52,954 bases of DNA from DATEPR01 sp036502345 (GTDB lineage: Bacteria; Actinomycetota; Actinomycetes; Mycobacteriales; Pseudonocardiaceae): positions 1 through 52,954 of the forward strand of contig DASXYT010000409.1 of assembly GCA_036502345.1 (NCBI GenBank), given 5' to 3'. Position 1 is the stretch's first letter. Each line of letters begins with the position of its first letter. The notes under the pieces were generated by a model. It did not search any database. It saw only the letters and a list, made by a program, of their open reading frames with translations, and had not been told where the DNA came from. This document shows positions 36,628 through 44,565 of this stretch, one piece after another. A program made the translations under genes and the position numbers.

Positions 36628-37658
36628 GTCTGAACCGGGCACCGGAGCCGGGGCCACAGCACGAGATCGCCGACTCGGCCGTGGTGATCGGCGAGGCCTG
36701 GCTCGGCGCCGGTGTGCTGCTGGCGCAGGGTCTCGTCGTCCGGTCCGTGGCCGGTGGCGTGCGGATCGGCAACAACTCCGCGGTGCTGGAGAACGGCGTC
36801 GTCTGGGGCACGCCGGACGAGCCGACCGAGATCGGCCAGCGGACCGTGTTCGGCCACCGGGCCTGCATCATCGGCGCGACCGTCGGCGACCTGTGCGAGA
36901 TCGGCAACGGCACGATCCTGCTGCCCGGCTCGCGGCTGGGCGACGGCTGCATCCTCGGTGAGGGCACGCTGATCCCGGCCGGCATGGTCGTGCCCCCGCA
37001 CACCGTCGTCGTCGGCAGGCCGCCGCACGTGCTGCGCACCGCCACCGAGGTCGACCACGAGCGATTGGCCGCACTGCGCGACCACCAGACCGACCTGACC
37101 GACCATCCGCACAGATCCGTGGCCGCGAGGCCGGACGTGGGAGCCGACATGGGCCGCCTGTACGGCTACCGGGGCAAGAACCCGGTCATCGATCCGACCG
37201 CGGTGCTGTTCGACTCGGCGGAGATCACCGGGGACGTGGTCGTCGGGCCGGGGACCGTGATCGGTGCCGGCGTGAAGATCATCGGCGACTCGCACGGGCC
37301 GGTCCGGATCGGCGCCGACGTGCAGATCCTGGAGAACTCGGTGCTGCACCTGTTGCCGGACAACGAACTGATCGTCGAGGACGGCGTCACCATCGGTCCC
37401 GGCTGCATGATCCACGGCTGCCACATCGGCGCAGGTTCGCTGATCGAGCCCGGTGCGATCGTGTGCGACTGGAGCAGCGTGGGCGCCGGCTCGGTGGTGC
37501 GGGCCGGCTCGTGTGTCACGCAGCGCTCCCGGTTCCCGGCCTGCGTGGAACTGAGCGGCTTCCCGGCGACCGAGATCGGCACGCTGGCCGAGCCGCCGGG
37601 TAGGCCTGCCTGGGCGTTCACCGCCGACAGCCTCACGACCATCATCCGACTCCGCTAA
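36624..37658 (+). CDS. Tandem left-handed beta-helix (hexapeptide-repeat) protein, gamma-carbonic-anhydrase-like
   Basis: 344 residues from GTG 36624, which overlaps the hydroxylase stop (GTGA). It holds two hexapeptide-repeat beta-helix modules in one chain: ~15-150 (VRIGNNSAVLENGVV; TVFGHRACIIGATVG) and ~185-330 (VRIGADVQILENSVLH; VTIGPGCMIHGCHIG). Each resembles the gamma-carbonic anhydrase/PaaY/CaiE fold, in which one module per subunit is normal and three His bind zinc at subunit interfaces. Some His positions are kept in each module and others are replaced, e.g. IGP where IGH is usual. A role as thioesterase or carbonic anhydrase linked to the aromatic pathway is inference. Confidence 0.8.
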   Translation: MSLNRAPEPGPQHEIADSAVVIGEAWLGAGVLLAQGLVVRSVAGGVRIGNNSAVLENGVVWGTPDEPTEIGQRTVFGHRACIIGATVGDLCEIGNGTILLPGSRLGDGCILGEGTLIPAGMVVPPHTVVVGRPPHVLRTATEVDHERLAALRDHQTDLTDHPHRSVAARPDVGADMGRLYGYRGKNPVIDPTAVLFDSAEITGDVVVGPGTVIGAGVKIIGDSHGPVRIGADVQILENSVLHLLPDNELIVEDGVTIGPGCMIHGCHIGAGSLIEPGAIVCDWSSVGAGSVVRAGSCVTQRSRFPACVELSGFPATEIGTLAEPPGRPAWAFTADSLTTIIRLR

Positions 37659-37671
37659 CGAAGGGACTGCC

Positions 37672-38199
37672 ATGCCACAGCCAGAGGGCGCCGAACTGGA
37701 CGCGATCCGGGACCGGCGCGCGAAACTGCGGGACACCTACCTGCGGGCCATGGGCACCCGGCCCAGCACGCCGACCCGCGGGGTGCACCACATCGCGCTG
37801 GTCTGCAAGGACGTCGAGGAGACCATCCGGTTCTACCAGGAATTCCTCGGGTTTCCGCTGGTCGAACTCGTGGAGAACCGCGACTACGCCGGGTCCAGCC
37901 ACTTCTTCTTCGACATCGGCAACCGGAACCTGCTCGGCTTCTTCGACTTCCCCGGCCTCGGTAACCCGCCGTACGCGGAGACCATCGGCGCGGTCCAGCA
38001 CATGGCGCTGTCGGTGAGCGCCGAGCACTTCGCGCAGCTCAAGGCGAAGCTGGACGACGGCGGTGTCGACTACGCCGGCCCGGATCGGGGCATCGAGGAC
38101 AGTCTGTACATCCGTGACCCCAACGGCGTCGGCATCGAGTTCTACCAGGAGGAACTAGGCATCTTCAACGGCGAGCCGCTGTTGGCCGAGCAGGACTGA
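37672..38199 (+). CDS. VOC-superfamily protein (glyoxalase/dioxygenase fold)
   Basis: 175 residues, one glyoxalase/bleomycin-resistance/extradiol-dioxygenase module. Metal-ligand candidates are the His of VHHIAL, the His of QHMALSV and the Glu of GIEFYQEE. ATG 37672 lies 13 nt after the preceding stop with AAGGGA in between. Its place in the operon suggests a ring-cleavage or isomerase-type accessory step, but intradiol cleavage is already provided by the fusion protein, so the role is open. Confidence 0.85.
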   Translation: MPQPEGAELDAIRDRRAKLRDTYLRAMGTRPSTPTRGVHHIALVCKDVEETIRFYQEFLGFPLVELVENRDYAGSSHFFFDIGNRNLLGFFDFPGLGNPPYAETIGAVQHMALSVSAEHFAQLKAKLDDGGVDYAGPDRGIEDSLYIRDPNGVGIEFYQEELGIFNGEPLLAEQD

Positions 38200-38226
38200 A
38201 CTGGCAGGGTTGGGCGCGTCGTCCGG

Positions 38227-38246
38227 CGGGCGGTCACCACCGCCCG
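38227..38246 (+). terminator. Hairpin between the VOC gene and mscR
   Basis: CGGGCGGT-CACC-ACCGCCCG, a perfect 8-bp stem with a 4-nt loop, 27 nt after the VOC stop. It may end the aromatic operon, or reduce read-through into the formaldehyde genes. Confidence 0.5.
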
Positions 38247-38274
38247 TCATGTGTGGGTCGCAAGGAGGCTTGTG

Positions 38275-39360
38275 GTGGCGGAACAGGTTCGCGGTGTGGT
38301 CGCGCTGGCGAAGGGTGCTCCGGTGGAGATCCGGACGATCACGGTGCCCGACCCGGGGCCGGGAGAGGCCGTCGTCCGCGTGCAGGCGTGCGGTGTCTGC
38401 CACACCGACCTGCACTACCGGGAGGGTGGCATCAACGACGACTTCCCGTTCCTGCTCGGCCATGAGGCCGCCGGGATCGTGGAGACCGTCGGCGACGGCG
38501 TGATCGACGTGGCACCGGGTGACTTCGTCATCCTGAACTGGCGGGCCGTGTGCGGCACCTGCCGGGCGTGCGCCAAGGGCAAGCCGTGGTACTGCTTCAA
38601 CACGCACAACGCCGCCCAGCCGATGACGCTGGAGGACGGCACGCCGTTGAGCCCGGCACTGGGCATCGGCGCGTTCGCCGAGAAGACGTTGGTCCACAGT
38701 GGACAGTGCACGAAGGTGGACCCGTCGGCGTCGCCGGCAGCTGTCGGCCTGCTCGGCTGTGGCGTGATGGCTGGTATCGGTGCCGCGATCAACACCGGCG
38801 CGGTGTCGCGGGGCGACAGCGTGACCGTGATCGGCTGCGGTGGTGTCGGTGACGCCGCCATCGCCGGCGCCAAGCTGGCAGGCGCTACGACGATCATCGC
38901 TGTCGACGTGGACGACCGGAAACTGGAGTGGGCCAAGGGAATCGGCGCCACACACACGATCAACGCGCGCAACGGCGACGTCGTCGAGGCCGTCCAGGAA
39001 CTCACCGGCGGCTTCGGCACCGACGTGGTGATCGAGGCGATCGGCAGGCCGGAAACGTGGAAGCAGGGCTTCTACGCGCGCGACCTGGCCGGCACGCTGG
39101 TGCTGGTCGGCGTGCCGACACCGGACATGACCATCGAGATGCCGCTGATCGACTTCTTCTCCCGGGGCGGCGCGCTGAAGTCGTCCTGGTACGGCGACTG
39201 CCTGCCCAGTCGCGACTTCCCGTACCTGGTGAACCTCTACCAGCAGGGCAAACTCGATCTGGACGCGTTCGTGTCCGAGCGGATCGCGCTGGACGCTGTG
39301 GAGGAGGCGTTCACCAAGATGCACCACGGCGACGTGCTGCGGTCCGTGGTGATCTTCTGA
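38275..39360 (+). CDS. mscR: Mycothiol-dependent formaldehyde dehydrogenase
   Basis: Class III-type zinc alcohol dehydrogenase that oxidises S-hydroxymethyl-mycothiol. 361 residues from GTG 38275 (AGGAGG six nt upstream; GTG 38272 is too close). Zinc motifs are CGVCHTD, GHEAAGIV and the structural Cys set CGTCRACAKGKPWYC; the NAD site is GCGGVG. The following metallo-hydrolase gene starts inside the stop codon. This gene pair is the usual mycothiol formaldehyde-oxidation set of actinomycetes. Beside an aromatic operon it suggests that formaldehyde arises from a methoxylated substrate. Confidence 0.88.
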   Translation: MAEQVRGVVALAKGAPVEIRTITVPDPGPGEAVVRVQACGVCHTDLHYREGGINDDFPFLLGHEAAGIVETVGDGVIDVAPGDFVILNWRAVCGTCRACAKGKPWYCFNTHNAAQPMTLEDGTPLSPALGIGAFAEKTLVHSGQCTKVDPSASPAAVGLLGCGVMAGIGAAINTGAVSRGDSVTVIGCGGVGDAAIAGAKLAGATTIIAVDVDDRKLEWAKGIGATHTINARNGDVVEAVQELTGGFGTDVVIEAIGRPETWKQGFYARDLAGTLVLVGVPTPDMTIEMPLIDFFSRGGALKSSWYGDCLPSRDFPYLVNLYQQGKLDLDAFVSERIALDAVEEAFTKMHHGDVLRSVVIF

Positions 39361-39959
39361 TGAGTGCCCGGATCGACAAGGTCGTCACGTCCGGCCAGTT
39401 CCATCTGGACGGCGGCTCCTGGGACGTGGACAACAACGTGTGGCTGCTCGGCGACGACCAGCAGGTGCTGATCGTCGACGCGGCGCACGACGCGTTCGCG
39501 ATCGCCTCGGCTGTGGCAGACCGGGAGGTTGTCGGCATCGTGTGCACGCACGGCCACGACGACCACGTGGACGCGGCGCCAGCGCTGGCCAAGATCACCA
39601 AGGCGGCCGTCTCGCTGCACCCGGACGACGACGTGCTGTGGCGGCTGGCCCATCCGCACGCCAAGTGGGACAAGCCGTTGGCCGACGGGGACGTGATCGA
39701 GGTGGCCGGCGTGGCCGTGCACGTGGTGCACACGCCGGGTCACTCGCCTGGTTCGGTGTGCCTGTCGGTGCCCGATCTCGGTGTGGTGTTCACCGGTGAC
39801 ACGCTGTTCCACGGCGGTCCCGGTGCCACCGGCCGCTCCTACAGCGACCACGGCACCATCGTGGAGTCGATCAAGGCGCGGCTGTTCGCGCTCGACCCGT
39901 CGACGGTGGTGCACACCGGCCACGGCGAGGACACGACGATCGGCGCGGAAGCCTTCTAG
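39360..39959 (+). CDS. Metallo-beta-lactamase-fold hydrolase, partner of MscR
   Basis: 199 residues. Zinc motif HGHDDH in CTHGHDDHVDA, then HTPGHSPGS, FTGDTLFHGG and HTGHGEDT. ATG 39360 overlaps the mscR stop by one nucleotide (TGATG), so the two are translationally coupled. Members beside mscR are thought to hydrolyse S-formyl-mycothiol to formate and mycothiol. Confidence 0.9.
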   Translation: MSARIDKVVTSGQFHLDGGSWDVDNNVWLLGDDQQVLIVDAAHDAFAIASAVADREVVGIVCTHGHDDHVDAAPALAKITKAAVSLHPDDDVLWRLAHPHAKWDKPLADGDVIEVAGVAVHVVHTPGHSPGSVCLSVPDLGVVFTGDTLFHGGPGATGRSYSDHGTIVESIKARLFALDPSTVVHTGHGEDTTIGAEAF

Positions 39960-39970
39960 TCGGGATCCGT

Positions 39971-41338
39971 TCAGGCGTGGGCGGTCACGCCTGAACGGAC
40001 CCCGGTCGGTGCGGTGGGATCCAGCGCGGTGGTGACTGCCACGTCCTCCATGTTGCGCAGGATCGTCACCATGTCGTCCTCGCTGAAGTAGCGCGTGTCC
40101 ACCGACATGGTGAAGTCGATCGCGCCGGGCGGGTCGTCCACGTGGAAGTACAGCTTCTGGCGGGGCAGGCCGGGCTCGTCCTCCCGCTCGTGCTCGCTTC
40201 GTTCGACGGCGGCGATGATCTCGTCCTCGGTCGGTGTTCTCCGGCCGACCGGATCACGGTCGCCCTGCCTGCGGTCGTTGTAGAAGCACGAGTAGTCGAC
40301 GGTGACGCCGCGTTCGGCGTTGATCGCGTCGATCAGGTCATCCTGTAGGTCGGGGTGGTAGTAGGCGTTCTTGTAAGCGCTCATCGCGCCACCGCGGGCC
40401 TGGATGACGGTGTCGCCGAGGCTGGTGTCGGTCACGTCGATCAGGAACGGGCTGATCTGCACCAGTGCGCTCACCGAGTCTGCGAAGCCGGGCCGGAACC
40501 GGTTGTTGACCATCAGCCAGGCCATCACGGGGCTGTTGCCGGTGAATCGGGCCAGCCCGACGGCGAACGTGGCCAGCAGTACCGAGGCGGTGTTGACGCC
40601 CTGCTTCGTCGCTGTGGCGCGGATCGCGAGGAGGGTGGCGGGGGAGTGGTATTTCATTTGGCGGAAGCCATCCGCCGGGTACTTCGGTTCGCCGAACCGG
40701 TCCGGCGACATGGTGCGAAAGACCCGCTCCAGGTGGCGTAGCGAGGCGGTGCCCTGCCGTTGAACTGCCGGCGTGTGCTGCTGCCGTGCCTGCTCCAGCG
40801 GAGGTGTCGCGGTCACCGGGGCCGCTGCCTCGCCGGTCACCGGGTCGCGCGCGGCGAGGTCGGCCATCAGCACGCCGAGACCGTCGGCGTCGATCACCAG
40901 GTGAAGGTAGACGGTGACCACGTGGGTGAGTTGGCCGCCTGCTCTGATCACCGCTGTGCGCACGGGCCACTCGTGTTCGTAGTCGAAGTTGCGGTCCTGG
41001 AAGTCGAGCAGGACCTGTTCGGCCACGTGTGCCGGGTCCTCGCCGTCGGCGTCGATCACCTGTAGCGGCACGTCGCCGGACGTCGAGCAGGACTGCTTCG
41101 CTGTCCCGTCGGCGTCGAACACCAGTCGGGTGCGCAGTGCCTGGTGCCTGCTCATCACGAACCGCAGGGCGTCGGCCGCTTGGGCCAGTGTGCCGCCGGG
41201 TGGCATCGGGGCCACGCCACCCATGGTGCGTGACCTGCCATTACCCCGCATTGCCTGCCACAGGCCGATCTGACCCCATGTCAGGTCCTCGATGCCAGAG
41301 CCTTCCCCGTCGAACGGGACCAGAATCGTTTCCGTCAC
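39971..41338 (-). CDS. Stand-alone condensation-domain protein
   Basis: 455 residues, one NRPS condensation/PapA-type acyltransferase fold with no adenylation or carrier domain in the window. Family landmarks: LTWGQIGLWQAM, MSRHQALRTRLVFD, and the active-site line YLHLVIDADG. There the usual HHxxxDG reads LHLVIDA: the catalytic second His (His146) and Asp150 are kept, the first His is Leu and the Gly is Ala. Later MAWLMVNNRFRPGF corresponds to the latch/floor region. GTG 41338 follows GGGAGG by 7 nt. It could join an acyl or aminoacyl group to a small acceptor. Its 5' side faces the 849-bp repeat-bearing region. Confidence 0.8.
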   Translation of the reverse strand: MTETILVPFDGEGSGIEDLTWGQIGLWQAMRGNGRSRTMGGVAPMPPGGTLAQAADALRFVMSRHQALRTRLVFDADGTAKQSCSTSGDVPLQVIDADGEDPAHVAEQVLLDFQDRNFDYEHEWPVRTAVIRAGGQLTHVVTVYLHLVIDADGLGVLMADLAARDPVTGEAAAPVTATPPLEQARQQHTPAVQRQGTASLRHLERVFRTMSPDRFGEPKYPADGFRQMKYHSPATLLAIRATATKQGVNTASVLLATFAVGLARFTGNSPVMAWLMVNNRFRPGFADSVSALVQISPFLIDVTDTSLGDTVIQARGGAMSAYKNAYYHPDLQDDLIDAINAERGVTVDYSCFYNDRRQGDRDPVGRRTPTEDEIIAAVERSEHEREDEPGLPRQKLYFHVDDPPGAIDFTMSVDTRYFSEDDMVTILRNMEDVAVTTALDPTAPTGVRSGVTAHA

Positions 41339-41504
41339 GGACGCCTCCCGCGATCACCATTCCCCAACAATGAGGGGCCGCGCAATGATGGCACCATTTG
41401 ATGGCATTGTCGGATAGTGCGGAAAGCCTGGGGTTGTTGTTTACTCTGTGATCGTCAGCCCTGGTCGGAGGGAGGTGCACCATGGTTGAGGTGAAGTGAA
41501 CCTG

Positions 41505-41520
41505 AGCCGCTGGTGCGGCT
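41505..41520 (+). other. Short hairpin
   Basis: AGCCGC-TGGT-GCGGCT, a perfect 6-bp stem with a 4-nt loop. It follows a strong ribosome-site-like GGAGGGAGG (41467-41475) and a five-codon mini-ORF (ATG 41482 to TGA 41499). Could be part of a plus-strand leader RNA. Confidence 0.4.
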
Positions 41521-41548
41521 GAAACGACTTGAGAAAAACCTACGTTCC

Positions 41549-41600
41549 CACCTGGCCGGCTGTGGAGGCGATTCTTACCATCTCCGCAGCCGGCGTGGTG
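41549..41600. other. Large hairpin in the condensation/SsgA intergenic region
   Basis: Left arm 41555-41567 and right arm 41582-41594 pair over 13 bp with a single G-T mismatch (a G-U pair on the plus-strand RNA). The loop is 14 nt. A 2x2 internal loop leads to a further 4-bp stem (CACC 41549-41552 with GGTG 41597-41600). It lies ten bases from the perfect palindrome at 41610. It may be a structured RNA, a cruciform or an attenuator for the leftward condensation gene. Confidence 0.55.
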
Positions 41601-41609
41601 AAACGATTC

Positions 41610-41629
41610 TGTTACCGAATTCGGTAACA
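41610..41629. promoter_or_regulatory. Perfect 20-bp palindrome
   Basis: TGTTACCGAA followed by its exact reverse complement. It is AT-richer than its surroundings and about 270 bp upstream of the condensation-protein start. Typical size for a dimeric or tetrameric repressor site (TetR/GntR-like), but no regulator gene is adjacent. Confidence 0.6.
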
Positions 41630-41705
41630 AAAAGCGACTACGAACTAACCGTTCGAAGCGCGGACCAGCCATGCGCTGTGCCCCCGGCAGTTGACCCCCC
41701 AGGCA

Positions 41706-42083
41706 CGCGAGTCGCCCTCCCCAGCGGTCGACTCGGCATCTCTGGTGGGCGACTCGTGTTCTCCGGTGGGCGACTCGCCACCCTCGGCGGTCGACTCGGC
41801 ATCTCTGGTGGGCGACTCGTCTTCCCCTGCGGTCGACTCGACCTCCCGCGCGGGCGACTCGTGTTCTCCGGTGGGCGATCCGACATCCTGGATGTGCGAC
41901 TCGACGTTTCATACAGGCGAGTCGCCACCCTCGGCGGCCGACTCGACCTCCCCTGCGGCCGACTCGACCTCCCCGCTGGGCGACTCGCCCTCTTTGGTGG
42001 GCGACCCGACATCCTGGGTGCGCGAGTCGGCGTTCCCGGCGGGCGTGTCGACCTTCCGCGCGGTCGAGTCGCGGGCCGCCATC
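41706..42083. repeat. 18-copy, strictly 21-bp-phased tandem repeat
   Basis: Eighteen copies of a degenerate 21-bp unit, about GGCGACTCGnnnTCnnnGGTG. The core starts at 41708 and recurs every 21 bp to 42065 with no insertion or deletion. Fifteen copies have the palindromic core CGA(C/G)TCG exactly; copies 9, 15 and 17 are variants. Some longer blocks recur (copies 2 and 5; 3 and 8; 9 and 15). 21 bp is two DNA turns and also seven codons. Several frames stay open on each strand, but none has a ribosome site and a clean coding bias. See the finding. Confidence 0.85.
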
Positions 42084-42087
42084 ACAA

Positions 42088-42126
42088 AGTTGGTCCCGGC
42101 CCGCCGCAGCGGTACCGGGACCAACT
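42088..42126 (-). terminator. Terminator of the SsgA-like gene
   Basis: AGTTGGTCCCGG / CCGGGACCAACT, a perfect 12-bp stem with a 15-nt loop, 61 nt after the SsgA-like stop codon. It lies immediately beyond the end of the 21-bp repeat array. Confidence 0.65.
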
Positions 42127-42187
42127 CGCCTTGCGTCTGGCGGGCCTGGACAGCGCTCCCCGATCGAATGCCGTCCGCCAGCAGCCC

Positions 42188-42598
42188 TTAGCCGGCTGCC
42201 AGCTCAGCGAGCAGTCGGTCGATGTCGAAGTGGGTGCTCTCGGCGCCTGCCGGAACCAGATCCAGGGTGGCCGCCAGGAACTCCTCGACGTCCTCCCGGT
42301 CCAGGCTGAAGATCGCACTGCCGCTGGGCGCGTAGATCTCCAGCACCAGCAGTTCGGGGTCCACGTCGTCCGGGCTGACCCGCAGGTCGCCTTCGCCGGT
42401 CGGCTCGGTCATCCCGTCGATCAGCAGGTCGCGGGCGAACACCCACTCCACCCAGCGGCCACGCTCGGTGGCGAAGGCGACGGTGAGCGCGTAGGGCTCC
42501 GACGAGTCGTAGGTCCAGCGGGTGGTGACCGGCGTCACCGCATCGCTGCCGGCTGCGGTGAGTAGGGCTGCGACCTGCTCGTGGTGAATTGTGGTCAT
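42188..42598 (-). CDS. SsgA-like sporulation/cell-division protein (SALP)
   Basis: 136 residues, the usual length of SsgA-like proteins. It shows the family's order of conserved segments: RWTYDSSEPYALTVAFAT, VEWVFARDLLIDGM, DLRVSPDD, LLVLEIYAPSGSAIFSLD, and VEEFLAATLDLVPAG near the end. These small proteins control septum placement and spore-wall steps and are confined to morphologically complex actinomycetes. AGGAGG precedes ATG 42598. No partner division gene is nearby. Which SALP subgroup it belongs to cannot be told without a tree. Confidence 0.9.
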   Translation of the reverse strand: MTTIHHEQVAALLTAAGSDAVTPVTTRWTYDSSEPYALTVAFATERGRWVEWVFARDLLIDGMTEPTGEGDLRVSPDDVDPELLVLEIYAPSGSAIFSLDREDVEEFLAATLDLVPAGAESTHFDIDRLLAELAAG

Positions 42599-42688
42599 TG
42601 CCTTGCCTCCTGTTCACGGTGTACGGACGGGAGACAGGCCAGGACAACTTCGATGATGCGAAACCGCTTCGTCTCGCCCGATCGAAGT

Positions 42689-42740
42689 AGTGAGCCACGG
42701 TCAGGCGACACCCAATTGGCGTACCTGACCGTGGCTCACT
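42689..42740 (-). terminator. 17-bp perfect inverted repeat after the first GH1 gene
   Basis: Arms 42689-42705 and 42724-42740 are exact inverted copies of 17 bp. The 18-nt loop itself contains CCAATTGG. It begins 15 nt after the stop of the leftward beta-glucosidase gene and is upstream of the SsgA-like gene, so it probably isolates the two. Confidence 0.7.
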
Positions 42741-42755
42741 GGGCCGACAGTGCGT

Positions 42756-44147
42756 TCAGCCGGCCGAGGTGCGCGCCTCGGCGCTCGGCTGGCCCACCCT
42801 GCCGACTCGTTCTCGGTAGGCCCGAATGATGTCGCTGTACCGATATCCGCTCGCCTTGATGGTCCGGCGCTGGGTCGGATAGTCGACGTGCACCAGGCCG
42901 AATCGCTTGGCGTAGCCGTATGCCCACTCGAAGTTGTCGAGCAGCGACCACGCGAAGTAACCGGCCAGTGGCGCTCCGGACCTGGCCGCCCGCACGCCGG
43001 CCTCCAGGTGCTGTTCCAGGTACTCGATCCGCTCCTTGTCCTGCACCTGGCCGTCCGCCTCGATCTCGTCCGGCCACGCGGAGCCGTTCTCGGTCACGTA
43101 GATCCGAGGCACCTGGTACTCCTCGTGCACCCGCCGCAGCAGTTGCTCGAGGCCGTCCGCGTAGACCTCCCAGCCCATCGCGGTGAGTGTCCAGTCGGGC
43201 ACGCTGATCAACCGGGCGCGCGGCGGCGGACCCTCGGGGTCGTCGGTGACGACCTGGCGGAAGTAGTAGTTCAGGCCGAAGTGGTCCATCGGCTGGGCGA
43301 TCGTCTCGAGGTCGCCGGGGCGCACCGGCGGTTCGACGCCGTAGACCTCGATCATGTCTTCCGGGTAGCCGCGGCCGTGCAGCGGATCCAGCCACCACCT
43401 GTTGGTGTGGCCGTCGGCCCGCCGTGCCGCGGCCACGTCCTTCTCGTCCTGGCTGGCCGGCTCGCACGGGCTCAGGTTGAGCACCGGGCCGACCCGCACC
43501 GGCCCGGACGCGATGTTGCGCAGCGCCGACGCCGCCAGGCCGTGGCCGAGCAGCAGATGGTGGGACGCCGGTACCGCCTGCGTGATGTCCCGGACACCCG
43601 GCGCCATCGAGCCTTCGAGATGGCCGATCCACGCCGAGCACAGCGGTTCGTTCACGGTGAACCAGTCGGCCACCCGGTCGCCGAGCCGCGCGGCGATGAC
43701 GGAGGCGAACTCGGCGAACGCGAACGCCGTGTCCCTGGACGGCCAGCCGCCCCTGTCCTGCAACGCCTGCGGCAGGTCCCAGTGGTACAGCGTCGCGAAC
43801 GGCCGGATGCCGGCTTCCAGCAGCCCGTCGACCAAGCGGTCGTAGAAGTCCAGCCCTGCCTTGTTCACCCGGCGGGTGCCTTCCGGCAACACCCTCGGCC
43901 AGGCGATGGAGAAGCGGTACGCCTCGATGTTCAGCTCCCGCATCAGCCCGATGTCCTGGCGCCACCGGTGGTAGTGGTCGCACGCGATGTCGCCGGTGTC
44001 ACCGTTGTCGATGGCGCCGGGAACTTGGCAGAATGTGTCCCAGATGGACGGAGCCCTGCCGTCTTCGGCCACCGCACCCTCGATCTGGTACGAGGATGTG
44101 GCAGCCCCCCAGACGAACTCCGTTCCCAGGTTCTCGTAGTTGTTCAT
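42756..44147 (-). CDS. GH1 beta-glucosidase
   Basis: Cytosolic retaining beta-glucosidase, 463 residues. The acid/base Glu167 lies in TVNEPLC, the nucleophile Glu353 in YVTENGSAW, and the family-1 opening is FVWGAATSSYQIEGA. GAGGGAG precedes ATG 44147. It is divergent from the ROK regulator gene across 503 bp. Probable substrate: cellobiose or other beta-glucosides imported by the ABC system to the right. It is a paralogue of the second GH1 gene at 46066-47484. Confidence 0.94.
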   Translation of the reverse strand: MNNYENLGTEFVWGAATSSYQIEGAVAEDGRAPSIWDTFCQVPGAIDNGDTGDIACDHYHRWRQDIGLMRELNIEAYRFSIAWPRVLPEGTRRVNKAGLDFYDRLVDGLLEAGIRPFATLYHWDLPQALQDRGGWPSRDTAFAFAEFASVIAARLGDRVADWFTVNEPLCSAWIGHLEGSMAPGVRDITQAVPASHHLLLGHGLAASALRNIASGPVRVGPVLNLSPCEPASQDEKDVAAARRADGHTNRWWLDPLHGRGYPEDMIEVYGVEPPVRPGDLETIAQPMDHFGLNYYFRQVVTDDPEGPPPRARLISVPDWTLTAMGWEVYADGLEQLLRRVHEEYQVPRIYVTENGSAWPDEIEADGQVQDKERIEYLEQHLEAGVRAARSGAPLAGYFAWSLLDNFEWAYGYAKRFGLVHVDYPTQRRTIKASGYRYSDIIRAYRERVGRVGQPSAEARTSAG

Positions 44148-44565
44148 GGTGCTCCCTCGGCACTCGTGGTGCGGCTGTGGTTAGGCGAACCGTGTCGACA
44201 TGGCAGGGTGCGTTCAAGCCGTTGGGTGCCAACAGTGCGAGGCCAGCCGCCGCACGCGGGCTGACCTGGTGTTGTGGGAAGACCGCGCCGGCCCGCGCCG
44301 GTAAGTTACGGCTGGCTGGCAGGTTTCCTCAGTGTTACGCCGTGCTAAGTACTGTGCTCAGGACACTGGCCGCCCTGCACCGGCGACGTCCTCCGTTGGA
44401 CGTCGGCCCGAAGCGGCCGTGATCTTTTCGGTGGTTTCGGGACCGTGCCCGGGTGTGGGTGACTGGTCACGATGTGGTCAACGTCCGGTGCGTCGGCTTC
44501 CGCGGCTCACCTCCGTCGGCCTGCCTTTCTCGATTCGGCTGTCCCTGCACACTTCCGGTTACGAT

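Noticed and set aside
41482..41499. Five-codon leader peptide MVEVK
   Set aside because: A good ribosome site precedes it, but there is no downstream plus-strand gene to be controlled, so I do not call it a gene.
41706..42083. CRISPR array
   Set aside because: Units are contiguous 21-bp degenerate repeats with no unique spacers of 30 bp or more and no cas genes nearby.
41638..42191. Heptad-repeat protein encoded by the repeat array
   Set aside because: Several frames are open simply because the unit is 21 bp without stop codons. Starts lie inside the array or use TTG without a ribosome site, and no frame shows the strong GC3 bias of neighbouring genes throughout.
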